DNA from: Neurospora tetraspora
Lineage: Eukaryota; Ascomycota; Sordariomycetes; Sordariales; Sordariaceae
NCBI RefSeq assembly: GCF_033439725.1
Contig: NW_026944386.1
Location: 806,001 to 870,000 of the forward strand
Length of the DNA stretch: 64,000 bases
Reading direction: 5' to 3'
Position numbers and translations under genes: made by a program. Position 1 is the stretch's first letter, and each line of letters opens with the position of its first letter. Below, piece by piece: positions 39,016 to 49,685 of the stretch. Below the pieces are notes generated by a model. That model did no database searches, was not told the origin of the DNA, and was given only the letters and a program-made list of their open reading frames with translations.

Positions 39016-40073
39016 ATTCCGGGGTGCGGGGGGTCTGTGAGAAGCCCCAGTCTTAACAGGAATCTAGCGCATTGAAGAGGACGGATAGTTAAACGCTCTC
39101 GTTGTTGTCGTCAAAACGATGGCTTTTGGTAAGAAGGACTCGGTGATGAAGTTGCGGGCGCGCGAAAGCGATGCTAAGCCTCGAGTCTTGGCAGTCACTG
39201 TATGGCCCAACACAGTCGATCTACATGGGAACACAGTCGATTTAGCCGATGTGCACTTTGGGAGCCGCACTGTTTGTTGGTTGGAAGTTTGCCGAACCAC
39301 AAGGACACCAACAGCAGGTGTGATCGTGGTAGCCGCAATGCCCCCCAAGAACTGGAAACCCCGCTATCGATTCAGAAAAAACGATCGAGGCATTTCAACA
39401 TCCTCATTTCCTTCAGGTATCAGACTTTAGTCGCCGAGCAAAACGATGCGGTCCTCCATGAATGTCCAGCACTTGAGGTTGAGAACAGAATCAGGAGATA
39501 CGGCTCACGGGCGTTTCCTCGACATCCCTGGCGGCAGGATGGGGTGAAAACTCGACCAACACTCAACAGCGGGACCGTTTTGGGTCGATAAAGAGGTACG
39601 CTCATAACCAACATGTGTGTCAAGGTGGTGTAGACAGACAAAGGCGAGTCGATGAAATGACGATGACAGGAGTGCTGACTTGCTAGTAATGTCAATCTAG
39701 GTCAAAGACTGCCCGGTTCCTCGTCATGGTGTTGGTAGTTAAGCGCACGACAACCCAAGACCTCGTCTTCCGTCTGGTTCTTGTCATGGATCACTCGATG
39801 GCTCGGTTGGCAGCTCGTTGGCGCTCGAGTCCAACATGACAATGAACCCGTCATGACAGTCAAGGCACGCATCCCGTGCTCATGACGAGAAGAGCGCAAA
39901 CAGTTAACAAAGATATGGACTTTCGTCGAGCGTCTAAGGCCTTTTGGCGGATACAAATAAGATCTTGTCGGCGCTTTTCCATGATGTATTCCGACAACAC
40001 ATCGCCAAGTACCAGTACGCGTTCCCCAAAAAGCGAATAGAACCCACACGAAGGCAAAATCACATAGCCCACG

Positions 40074-40790
40074 ATGTCTGCTGCGGAAAACCGAGCTGGA
40101 AATGGCCAAACTGTCGTCAACTTAGCGACTCGCAGGAAGAATCTCGTGGCCGATGCCGAAAAGTTCAGTGAAGAACTACGCCGATATCTCGAACTTTTGG
40201 CCAAGCATGAATTCAACGTCGATGCTGAAACAGATCCAGGCCTCAACATTGTGGAGTATTGGGGTACATTTGCGCGAAAAGAACAAATTATGGCCATGAC
40301 GGACACCGCGGACCTCACAAGCTGTGGGAACATTGTGGGGGCATTGATGGATAATGCCAGAGAATGTGAGAAGCTACTCCCCTAGACTATTGTTACTTTC
40401 TTCGCAGGTGTTCCCCTCCTGGTGAATCTTGATATGACCGACTCCTTGTTTCCCAGGTCACTGACTCCACCGTTTCCTCAAGTGCGTTCTAAGTTGAAAT
40501 CTTTCAAAGAGAACCATGGCGATCAACGACTCACCCCCCCGGCCCAAGGTTCTACCACGAGCCACGGAGTTATCCCAAAAGTATCTACCTCTATGGATGT
40601 GAGTTTTCGATCAAAACTCGGTACAGAGCTTTGAATTGCACAGGAGTTGGTGGCTAATGTGTTGGTGTTACTTCAGCGAGTTTCGAGTCCCGCGTTGAAC
40701 AAATCGAAAAATGATATTGATAAAGAGCTCCATAATATCAGGAAGTTGGTCAGCGAGATGCGAACGATCTTAGGCGACAGGCGCACCTAA
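40074..40790 (+). CDS. Small predicted helical protein, three exons, function unknown
   Basis: The exons are 40074-40365, 40408-40598 and 40677-40790, giving about 198 residues. Intron 2 (40599-40676) has GTGAGT at the donor, GCTAATG as branch point and ACTTCAG at the acceptor. Intron 1 is only 42 nt, begins GTGAGA and ends in a T-rich TTCGCAG. It is a multiple of three and contains an in-frame TAG, so skipping it is needed for the reading frame. The product is rich in charged helical segments (R-R-K-N-L-V-A-D-A-E-K-F near the start, I-D-K-E-L-H-N-I-R-K-L-V at the end), with a central Pro/Thr/Ser linker. It lies tail to tail with the HET-domain gene, about 560 bp away. I recognise no family. 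Small helical proteins beside HET genes occur in fungal incompatibility loci, but that link is inference. Confidence 0.58.
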
Positions 40791-41350
40791 TAGACTCCAC
40801 ATACTTTTTCAGGAGTTCTTTTCCCGGCATTGGAAGAACTAGGAAATTGGATTGGCGTGCTCGATAGGTACCTATGCTTAAGCATGAGGCATCGTTAGGT
40901 TTGTCCTCAGGTTAAACGAAGGGATTTAACTGATGAACCTAGAATTAAGGAGTACGGGAAAGAAGAGCAAGCTGTCAGATGATGCAGCAATCAAAAGCCG
41001 CCTTGAACATCAAGGAAAGCAAAACAGTCAATTTAAATCATATTACGTCACTTTCATTACCAAATTGGTTCTGTTTACAAGGCGTCTTGTTGGGATGAGA
41101 AGGCCACCAGTTGGCAATGGACCTTGACGAAGTCCGACGCCACAGAGCCTCGCCCCATTTACTGCATGGCCTGCCTTGTCCCACCTTCTCAGTCCCTTCA
41201 CTTCAGTTCGCTTTCAAGTATCCACGGTCGGCCCATGCCTTTACGAGATGTTGAGGTATCTTCATGTGCCAAGGTTGAGATAAGTTTGAAGTTGGGAGAG
41301 ATGTGGATCGATCAAATAGGACAAGGTTGTACCAGCGCGAACACGACAAC
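40791..41350. other. Intergenic space between convergent genes; no gene seen
   Basis: The 560 bp between the helical gene and the 3' end of the HET frame hold no supported ORF. The long plus-strand frame that begins at 41124 runs through the HET coding region and is its shadow. Confidence 0.6.
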
Positions 41351-43897
41351 TCAACACAATCGAACCTGTTCTTCCCTCACAAACCGTGGTAATGCGGACC
41401 AAACCCGTTCGTGCTCATCCTCGTTGACGTTCACCTTCAGTAGGTGCACTCTTTCATACATTGTTTCTGGTCTTCCATTGAGCGTTCTCTTTACTGGCTT
41501 GAGCATCATAATCCAAAGATGGTGCGCAGACCATGTAAAGGCTTCTATTGCGAGCAACAGGCCAAGAAAATTGGCATCTTCGTTGCGCTTGCCACTGGTG
41601 GAGGTGCCATCGCTGCCCCCTTCATGTTCAATGTCGTCAAACAGAACACGGGGTAGGCAGTCTATCGTCTGTCCTTCAAGGAATGGTGGCCATGTATATG
41701 TCCATGTTCCTAGTGGGCTCCATGAATCGAAATCGGACGTCAACTTCAACTTTATGTCTAACACCGTCCCCCTGAGAGTCAAACACGCCGGGATCTTGCC
41801 GCCTTGGAGTGTTAGGTTCAAAATCTCTGCGTTTTGTGTCTCCCAGTCCAGCCTCTGTACAATGCCCGCTTCATCTTCGAATTCGACATGTGCCATGGTG
41901 CAGGTGTCTAAGGCGAAGTGCCGTTTTACTACATTCTTATGCTTTATTAAGCAGGTCTTCCAATCGGCCCATGACCAACTTGGAAACACTGATCTTCGCA
42001 TCATTTGCCGGTCTGTTGGTATAATGTCTGTAGGCTTATCTAGATGATCTCAGTAGTCGACCCAGAGGAGACTGTAGACCAATTTGTAGGTCAGACTGTT
42101 CGATATATCATTGACTGAAGACGAATCTGGACCATTGGTGATGGAATAGCACAGGTGCTTGCCGAGAGGTATTAGAGGCAGTTGTTGAAATGAGCAGGCC
42201 CACGGCAAACGTACAGTTCCGCAACGGTGAAAATATGGATAAGAATATAAATCATCATCTTTTATAGGAAGAATGGGCAGGCCACAAAAGAAGGGGATTT
42301 CGTGCTCTGTCGTTTTAGAACGGTATCTCCCAAAGATACCGGCGATGGCATCCAGAGTGTCTGCATCAAAAGCAAGTCGTCTTTGCGCGAACTCTTTGAT
42401 TCTGTCCCAGATTGTGCTGGAATCTGACCATTCGGCGACTCGACGTGGAAAGACGGAGCCAAAGTCTGACTCTTCGCGTTCAAATGATATATAACGGATG
42501 TCGTCGAACTGATCATGTCGACCGTCCGCATCGAGTGAATCAGCCGCGCCAGGAAGCGGGACCGATAAGACTTCATCCCCGTGCATCTCATAGCACTGGA
42601 AGTAAACCAACAGGTCCGTGAAGATGAGCCGGCGCTTCGACAATAGTCCTTCCTGGTAGGTCCAACCACGGGTATGCCACTTTGAGGTTGTCACCAAATT
42701 TTTGGGACTTTCATACAAAGCCAGGGAAATCTCTTCGGCCACTTGCACACAGAGCTGTTCAGGACGATGGCGCGAACTAACTCCCGGAAGCCCGTACTCC
42801 GGTCCCTCTCCTGCTGCCGCGATTATAGTCAAGACAGAGCAGGAGTAGATCCTCTCCATGTTCTGGATCTGGATTTGTTTGGATGGTATGTCGTCCTGGG
42901 GAATACAATACCGGTCGATCCAAAGGTATCTGTATCCAAGCCTCTTGACGACCTCTATGGCATCGCTGATGACCAGAGGTAACTCTTCTGGTAGAGAGAG
43001 GCCGTCTTCCCGTAAGACAGGACCGCTGAATCCCGCCTGACCCCAGACGTAACTGAGAGTAACATAGTCAACCTTGTCGTGCTTTCCACCACTCTCCAAA
43101 GCCTCAACCACGGAAACGATATTTCCCGTGGTACAATCAATGACCCGGAATCCAGGAATTGTGACCACATCACCATCACCATCACCATCACCATGACATT
43201 GAGCATGCCCCAACTGACAAAGCCTTAACCATTCCCCAATGAGATTGTAGTTGACCTGATCGGGCAAGATTCTTCTCGCCAATAATCCGCCCCCAGCCTC
43301 TCTAGCCCTCGTCAACGCACTATGATTCGGACCGTCATCCACAACACGCAGAATGGCATGCCCCGCATTATGCGCGTGGAAAGTATAGGCTCCAAGGCCC
43401 GGGTCAGTGCGCCCTTGCGCGAATTGCAGTGCAAAAACGTCTTGCACATAATGTCGACAATACTTTCTACGGTAATCGTCGCGGTTGTGTGGACATCCTT
43501 CATGTTCTACCCAAAACCATTTCAAGGAATGAAACCCTTTCAAAAAAATACCGGTCGGAAAATGATCGGGATCCCTCTCCATTCCCAAGGTGATGCCTCT
43601 GGATCGAAGTAGGTAGTCTTTGTAGAATGCGTAAAAGGGGCACTGTGGTTTGGATTTGTCTGCCAACTCGGGGCCTGGCCAGCCGGACTTTTCACGGGTT
43701 TCAAGTGTCTCAAAACATTTGCATGCCTTGGGTATTTCATCCTCGTAAGGATTCAAGTCATTATGACGTCTGTGAGTCGTGAAAAGAGCTTTGAAGTCGA
43801 TCTGGCTGCATGCCGAGCAGAGGTGTGGTCGTGGGGGGTGATGGTGTTCGTTCTCCGGGTCCGGGGAGCTCAGGCCCGATTCTTTTGGCTCCGTCAT
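41351..43897 (-). pseudogene. HET-domain protein gene interrupted by an in-frame TGA
   Basis: ATG at 43897 opens 615 codons to a TGA at 42050-42052; the same frame continues to a stop at 41351-41353, for a full length of about 848 residues. Residues about 27-90 carry the Cys pattern L-C-S-A-C-S-Q-I-D and C-x-C typical of the N-terminus of fungal HET proteins. The HET domain begins at about residue 278 with Y-V-T-L-S-Y-V-W-G and includes L-W-I-D-R-Y-C-I-P-Q. After the TGA the frame contains F-P-S-W-S-W-A-D-W, the conserved block that follows the HET domain in this family, so the two halves are one gene. A GDGDGDGD run at about 236-243 comes from a GATGGT repeat. HET proteins trigger cell death after fusion of unlike strains. 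A splice from GTCTCC to CTACAG could remove the stop, but would also delete the conserved L-L-W segment. Confidence 0.88.
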
Positions 43898-44440
43898 ATT
43901 TGCGCGGTGCTGAAGTTTTGCAAGGGCTTCTACGAGCCGCCCTAAAGGTGATGCTGAAATGCTGGTGTAAATGGCTTGTGGTGATGTTGTCGTGGTGGTT
44001 GGGCGCTGAGCGCCAACTCATGTTTACTTCCAGATTGAGGTTACAACAGCCGCCCAACCAACGTCGAGTGCCCTGCATGTTAGGCTGTTAACTCGACTTT
44101 TCGGCTGGCGTCCATCGGAGCGACAACAAAATGGCCAAATTGCAAACAAGTTGAGATGGAAGGGTCAAGGGAAAATCATTACATGCTATTTCGAAGGACT
44201 TACATCCAATATCCCTTGTGTCTCTGTGAGCACACACAAGTTTCTGCTCAACACACGGAAAGCACCATGAGATCGTGCACTAACAGACACATATGTACAA
44301 GAGATGTTTAGTCAGCAAGCCTTATCAGCTGCCTTATCGGCTCACTACATAATACACTGGACAGTATCAACGTCGCAAGGCTTCCTTTGTTCTATTTCGC
44401 CTCCTTCTTCCGCCTCGTCGCCCTCCTTCTGCGCTCGCAC
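43898..44440. other. Upstream region of the HET gene; nothing specific seen
   Basis: No supported ORF. The interval would contain the HET promoter and the region beyond the end of the Tc-toxin-like relic. Confidence 0.5.
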
Positions 44441-44459
44441 AACATGCGACGACGCGAAA

Positions 44460-45770
44460 CACGTCACCGACCAACAACCACACGCTCTGCAACGTTTCTT
44501 CCTTTCCCCCAAGCAACCAAGCAGTCACCGCCCCGCCATTCGTTCGGGTCTCGCCAGCCTCCAAGTCCCAGCCTCCCAAGCTCTTGACGGCCAAGTTCGC
44601 CCATGTCTTGACGTGACACTTGTCCCCCATCTTGGTCACCTCGCCGCCTCCAACGACAAGATCCGAGCTTGTGGACCCGTCGGCAATACAAGTCACCGAC
44701 AAGCCTGTCGCTTTTGGACAGGATGGACACGGCCCGCGCCTTGAGTCTGGGCTGGCGACGCGACCAGAAGGGCAGCCGTTCCCTGAGATTGCCCAGCTAG
44801 AAGGTGGCTTGAACAAGAGAGCCGGAATACCGTCGAACCGAAGCCGTACCACGCGTTGACAAAGCGTTCTTGAGATCTCACATGGCCTAGAAACCACTCG
44901 CTGGTGCCCTCGGCCTGCTTCGACCGCGCGACGATCCGGACCGACTCGTCGGCCGCCTTGCACAGTCTCGACTCGCCCTCCGACGCGGTGTACCGAAGAT
45001 GGAGACCAACTTCACCGATCGTTTCATAGTGGAACTTGCGAATCTCGGTCGGCAGCTCGAGCAGCCAGTTCGAAATCGCACCCGTACCCTCGAACGGCGT
45101 ATGTTTCCAGAAGAGGACAGCTAGAAGGCGCTGGTTTCGTACGATTGCGAGCTGATGGCCACCGAGGAGACAGGCACGCGTTTGAAGTAGAAAGCCAACG
45201 TACCTGTCCCGCCGTTATCGGCCTCCTTTGTCACAGCGGACGCCACGCAATACTTGCGGCTGGGGTGTATGAGGGTAGCCTTAACGCCGCTATACGGGCC
45301 GTCACCTGCAAGAATCGAGAAGCCCACGGACCGAAGACGACACACCCATATAATGACCGGGAAAGTCAATATCGGTAAGATCCCCGCTGAACGAAAAGCC
45401 TGTGCTGCCCTTAAGACGGAGACGAAGCAAAGCGAGCGGGTCAATTTGTCATAGAGAGACCCTCTTCGTGATGCCGTACTCGTGGCTGCTAGCTTCAGTA
45501 CATGCCAGCTCAAGGCGCTTCAGGTCTGCCCAGAGATGGTCAACACCAAGAAGTCCATCACGCGAGGCATCCTAGTATTTCCCCCGGCTTGAGGGCCCAA
45601 TACGCTACAGGCCTTGCTCGAACGACAAGGAGCTTTCTGCTCGCCGCGCCGCGTCCAAGGCTGGATTATAGTCCTGTAAGTGCAAGGTCAGAAGCTGGAG
45701 GGGATCGCCAGCTATATAGCTGGCGATACAAAGATGAAGGTCTGCAAAGGAGGGGATTCTGGGAAGTGCC
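44460..45770 (-). pseudogene. Relic of a Tc-toxin-like (TcA C-terminal) gene
   Basis: Minus-strand segments in changing frames keep the order of motifs of the TcA C-terminal region of insecticidal toxin complexes. From right to left these are: R-D-G-L-L-G-V-D-H-L-W-A-D-L-K-R-L-E; I-D-P-L-A-L-L-R-L-R; I-D-F-P-G-H-Y; R-S-V-G-F-S-I followed by G-P-Y; and P-F-E-G-T-G-A-I-S-N-W (45064-45096) followed by L-H-L-R-Y-T-A. In-frame stops lie at 45605-45607 (TAG), 45572-45574 (TAG) and 45449-45451 (TGA). Frame changes occur near 45340 and 45115-45150, and again past 44830. Tc toxins are bacterial; fungal homologues are known and usually explained by horizontal transfer. Only the C-terminal part is present and it is broken many times, so it cannot encode a product. 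I see no other Tc components. Confidence 0.75.
45704..45727. repeat. 24-bp perfect palindrome
   Basis: The sequence is its own reverse complement, with arms ATCGCCAGCTAT and ATAGCTGGCGAT. It lies within the most upstream recognisable part of the Tc-like relic. A binding site or a foldback scar are both possible; nothing shows which. Confidence 0.8.
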
Positions 45771-46314
45771 AGAACCGCTGTCAAAAGAGGGTGCAGGGCA
45801 AAGGGCCTGCAGCGCAAAGGACTAGCGGTCTGTGCGACAAACGCCCAGAATCTTCCTCGGCCCTACTCGGGGCTCCCTCCCCGTGTCCACCCGATCCTCA
45901 ATGCTAGGGCAGGTACCAGGGTTGCGCACCCGGACTCCCGGACGGGTTGCTGGAATATTTTAGATGGTAATTAATGGATTCTGAGGTGATGCCCAAGATC
46001 CTGACGGTCTCGGACCTGCTCAAACCCGAGGCATCCTGCAGTGGCATCTGCGGTCGTTCAACGCAATATAACATAGGGACTTTCGTCCGACGGCTACTCT
46101 TCTTCTTTAGCTAGGTTTACAATAGAGGTAGGTGATCATGAACCACGCAGAGAACGTGAAGATTATAGAAGTTGGAAGACCAACATACAATATATCGGCC
46201 AGGGATGTCCTCTTTTTATCCGCCTCATTCACTGACACTCACAGAAACTTGGCCACTCATTCTAGACCACCATCCTGCGGTACGTAAAACTATGGATGAG
46301 CTGGCGTCATGCTC
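45771..46314. other. Intergenic space, nothing recognised
   Basis: Short stretch upstream of the Tc-like relic and downstream of the NmrA-like gene. More decayed Tc-like sequence could extend into it, but I cannot identify any. Confidence 0.4.
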
Positions 46315-47524
46315 TCAGAACAGTTTCTCCTTCAATCCCTCCAGCGCCGTATGAAATCCAACAAGATCCCCCTCCTTGATCCCTAACTCTTCAAATCCCA
46401 GGAATCTCTCGCCAGCCAATCCCTTCCAGTCGGTAAACTCGTCATTCCAAGCCATCTGATCAGCAATCTCAACCCCCCACTCTCCCCAGAGCTTGATGAA
46501 CTGATTATGTTCAATCTTGCTGAACGCGATCCTCTTCTTAGGGAATAGCTTCTCGATGGCCTTATATCCCTCTGCCCAGGTCACGTAGTCCGTAGCCCGA
46601 ACAGCAATCTTTCCGTACGCTTTGGGACCGCTGTTGATGATTGCTTCGACGACGACGCCGATATTACCTCTATGGTGCAGGTCGCCAGTGTAGGGAAGCA
46701 AGGTATCGGGGTTACCGGGGAGCGGGACGATGTACCCGCCTTGCGAACCGGGCTTCACGCAACATCACTCTTGTGTCAGCACATCCTCTCCGTGTACATC
46801 AAGTAAAAGGGAAAAAGAAAAAGACTCACCACCTCAACCGGCTTCAAAATCGGCAACCCCGCCAAACTATCCGTATACATCCAATCCCACTCCAAAACTC
46901 CGTCGTAACCTCCCACAACCCCGGCAATTCCCCCCTAATCCAACTCGCCACCCTAGCCTTGAAATCAAAATGCGGCACCTCAAGCCTCCCCCCACTGCTC
47001 CCCTCCGCGCTCGGCAGCGTGCTGATAACAAAGTGCTTCAACCCTCCACTTTGTTTGCAGCAGTAGCTATGTTCTTCCACTGCTGCAGTTCCTCCTCGCC
47101 AGCGCCGTGTCGGCCGAGAGTGGGGAAGGAGGGGCAGTAAGCGGTGACGGCGAAGATGGCGTAGGCGTTGGCGAAGGCCGGACCAAGGGTTGAGGGGTCG
47201 TTGACGTCGGCGGAGACGACTTCGACGCCCTGGGAGGAGAAGGACTGGGAAGTGGGACTGGTGGGGGAGCGGGTGAGGGCACGGAGGCGGTAGAAGGAAG
47301 GGGATTGAAGGAGGCGGGAGACGACAGAGCCGTCTTGGGAGCCGGTGGCGCTGATTATGGCGATTGTTTTGGGGGAGTAAAAATGCTAATCCAGCACCAT
47401 GTGTCTGCAAGGTTCGTTTTTGTTTGTGTGTTGTTGTGCAATGTCTTTCCGGCAAATCCGGTAATAAAATACCAGTGGTGATTGGCCTCACTTCCGCAAC
47501 ACTCACCCCTTTAGAAGTAGTCAT
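46315..47524 (-). pseudogene. NmrA-like NAD(P)-binding protein gene with two frameshifts
   Basis: Exon 1 is 47507-47524 (M-T-T-S-K-G). Intron 1 (47386-47506) runs GTGAGT to TTAG. Exon 2 is 46830-47385, intron 2 (46753-46829) has GTGAGT, GTGCTGACA and AAG, and exon 3 is 46315-46752. Exon 2 starts with a Rossmann strand and a nucleotide-binding loop A-I-I-S-A-T-G-S-Q-D-G, followed by R-A-L-T-R, as in NmrA-type proteins; exon 3 holds the conserved Y-T-G-D-L and later helices. Both introns are phase 0, but exon 2 is 556 nt; 558 nt would keep frame. Two single-base losses are visible, near 47042-47044 (after K-V-E-G) and near 46886-46892 (before W-M-Y-T-D-S-L-A-G-L-P). The original protein would have about 337 residues. 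NmrA-like proteins sense redox cofactors or act as reductases; no specific substrate can be inferred. Confidence 0.82.
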
Positions 47525-47716
47525 CCATCATCCGCTGTTGCAATTATTGGGGCATATGTCTACTCGACCTGGTACTCTTTACTGACATTTTGCTTGCCCG
47601 TAGGGAACATTTCCATATCTTACTTCTCATGTCACTTCAGGGGCATGTTGACAACTCCAGTCTGTCAGGACGGTATTATGGCGGGTTAAGAAACCTCATA
47701 TTCCAATAATCGAAAA
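47525..47716. other. Short intergenic space upstream of the NmrA-like gene
   Basis: Holds the 5' side of the NmrA-like gene and the 3' side of the next minus-strand gene. No motif could be assigned. Confidence 0.5.
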
Positions 47717-47986
47717 CTATCCTAAGATTTCCTCCGAGAACTTGATGTCGAACCAAGTCTTTCCAGTCCCTATAGCAAAGAAATAACCAAATAACCCATA
47801 ATTCCATCTGTGTGTTCCAGCCATCACAGTTTGAACCCAGCCAGCGGGTTTCCTTTCCTTCCTAATTGTCCCATGCGTAGTACCTAAAGAAATCACAGTT
47901 TCCTCCAAATCCCTATCCCTCTGTTGCTTGTCCAAGATGTTCCTGGTAAGCTGGCAATGGCGGTAATGCCTTGGGGAAACCATCGG
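47717..47986 (-). other. Coding-like continuation of the upstream unknown gene in a shifted frame
   Basis: Directly after the stop of the neighbouring frame (47988-47990), the minus strand is open for about 88 codons in another frame and looks coding (G-W-V-Q-T-V-M-A-G-T-H-R-W-N-Y-G, K-T-W-F-D-I-K-F-S-E-E). A one-base insertion or two-base deletion around 47985-48000 would explain why the frame breaks there. It could instead be a separate small gene, but it lacks room for its own promoter. Confidence 0.45.
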
Positions 47987-47987
47987 G

Positions 47988-48937
47988 TCAAGATGCCTCG
48001 TGCAATTTCATGTAATTGTAACGTAGCGCCAGTCTCTTGTTGTAAGCCCAGTCCTGATGTCTGTGCCGGTCGTCCTTGATATAGGTCCTCTCCTCTCTGT
48101 TCTTGTCCTCCACATATCTCTCCCACCACCATTCGGTTTCATCCTCCCACCAGTCTCCCTTTTCAGACAACACACCTAGGGCCTCACTCCAGCTTTTTTC
48201 CAGGACCCTTTTCTCTCGTTCACCTCCTTCCATATATTTACCAAGTGCCTCGCACAGCTCTTGGAACTTCTTTGGGATTGGGCAAGGGTCGCCACCCATG
48301 AATGAAGCTGGGTGCGGTTCTTCGAGGAGTTCCTTCTGCTCTCTGATATTGTTCACAGGGATACTCAGATCCCAAAAGTCCTTCTTCCGGAGTTCGTCGA
48401 AGAATTTTCTGGGCGTTCTCGTCGTCACGTGCACTTGCTAAAAGTCGTGGACTGGTGACGAACAAGAATTAGCTTCGTTACTGGTGTGAATTTTGTCATA
48501 TATATTATACGTTGTCGGGCTGATTTGCATTTCATGTCTTTGGATGATAAAGTCGGCTCAAGGCTCCATGTAGGATGGCATAACATGAGGTTGAAAATGT
48601 AGGTAGCCAAGTAGAGAGAGAATGATTGAAAGAACCACGTACCTTCCAGAACTTCTTGTTTAATTTCTTCGAGCAGCCGCTTGATGGTCATCGCGTCCTC
48701 TTCAGGTATCTTGGGTGCAAGTTCTCTTGCCTTTGGCAAGACATTGTGCTTTAGCCAGTCCGCGTGCCTTAACGTACGGAAGTGTGTCGCCCATCTGCGA
48801 AACGTAAAGGCCATCATGACTTTCTCGGGCACGTCAAAGTTGAAGGAGGGCGTTAGACCCTCGAACCAGACCGATAGTTCGACGATCTTTTCCGGAATGG
48901 TGAGAAGGCTTAGATCTGCTGACTTGCGCTTTGGCAT
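47988..48937 (-). CDS. Unknown protein, two exons, probably truncated by a frameshift
   Basis: Exon 1 is 48643-48937 (start M-P-K-R-K-S-A-D). The intron 48434-48642 (209 nt) begins GTACGT and ends AGCAAG, and exon 2 is 47988-48433. The phases match (1 and 2), giving 246 residues. The N-terminal half is amphipathic (R-R-W-A-T-H-F-R-T-L-R-H, K-R-L-L-E-E-I-K-Q-E-V). The C-terminal half is very rich in Glu/Lys/Arg and Trp (D-W-W-E-D-E-T-E-W-W-W-E-R-Y). There is no signal peptide or membrane segment. I recognise no family. An open, coding-like frame continues beyond the stop in another register, so the original protein was probably about 335 residues long. Confidence 0.6.
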
Positions 48938-49685
48938 TGTGATGAAAGAATATATGTTTCTTGGACTTCAGGTAGGGAAAATACGAATGGCCCAATGCTT
49001 GGGTATGAATATAAGCAGGTTTCTGATCTTGTGCTAGTAACTGTGAAGTGGAATCGAATGGTGCGAGATGCTTCTGTCATGAACCAAACGAGAGAAGCAG
49101 ATGAGCCCATCTTTATATACCTTCTTCTAGCCCAGTCAAGGTATCAAAGGCACAGTGGCATGACCGTAGCCTTGTGAAGAATCGTCGTTGGACTCCCGTC
49201 GTCGGTCGAAACCATCGCCAGCATGAGCGCATGATCACACAGAATGAATGAAACGACGAGCGCGAAGGGATGCCGTTGGGAATCGACATGATGTTGGGAC
49301 GTCATGACGATATCGTTCCTTTGAGATTCGATGGTGGTTAGCATGATTTGTACGAAACCGGGCGGTGGTTTGGACTTGTTGGGTCGTCGAGGTCCTTTAT
49401 GTCAAAGGACGTGAACGCACCCGCCGCACCGGCTTCCCCACCGGTCAACATGTTGGGTCGGGCACGACAGCACGAGCGCTGCATTGGATCACGCATACGC
49501 GTTCACTTGACGATTTTGACAGAGTCGCGAGAAACTTGAGCGCTTGCTATTTTTAACTAGTTCTAGTTCTTTGACTCGCGCTATCTACATTCACCTGTTC
49601 GACCTCGCGTCTTCTCCGGTTCGCATCCGCCGAACCCTACCATCGCCTGCCCCATCGTCCTCGTGGTAGACCTCACCTGCCGAAA
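48938..49685. other. No gene supported
   Basis: Short overlapping ORFs on both strands and no recognisable motif. It lies between two minus-strand gene models. Confidence 0.5.

Larger units (their letters stand above)
36392..40073. other. No gene supported
   Basis: After the stop of the F-box-like frame there is a run of 21 T at 36434-36454. Further on are short overlapping ORFs without recognisable features, and a degenerate TTAGGG-like stretch at 38974-39015. No gene model could be supported. Confidence 0.5.

Noticed and set aside
41124-42047. 307-codon plus-strand ORF
   Set aside because: It runs antisense through the 3' part of the HET gene, whose minus strand carries clear family motifs; the plus frame has no recognisable domain.
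42001-42066. Intron across the HET stop codon (GTCTCC to CTACAG or CCAACAG)
   Set aside because: The phase would fit, but the donor is weak, the intron would be only 45-60 nt and it would remove the conserved L-L-W segment. A nonsense change is simpler.
46844-47524. 226-codon minus-strand ORF starting at the same ATG as the NmrA-like gene
   Set aside because: It reads through intron 1 into a wrong frame (Arg/Pro/His-rich). Splicing with GTGAGT...TTAG restores the NmrA-like N-terminus.
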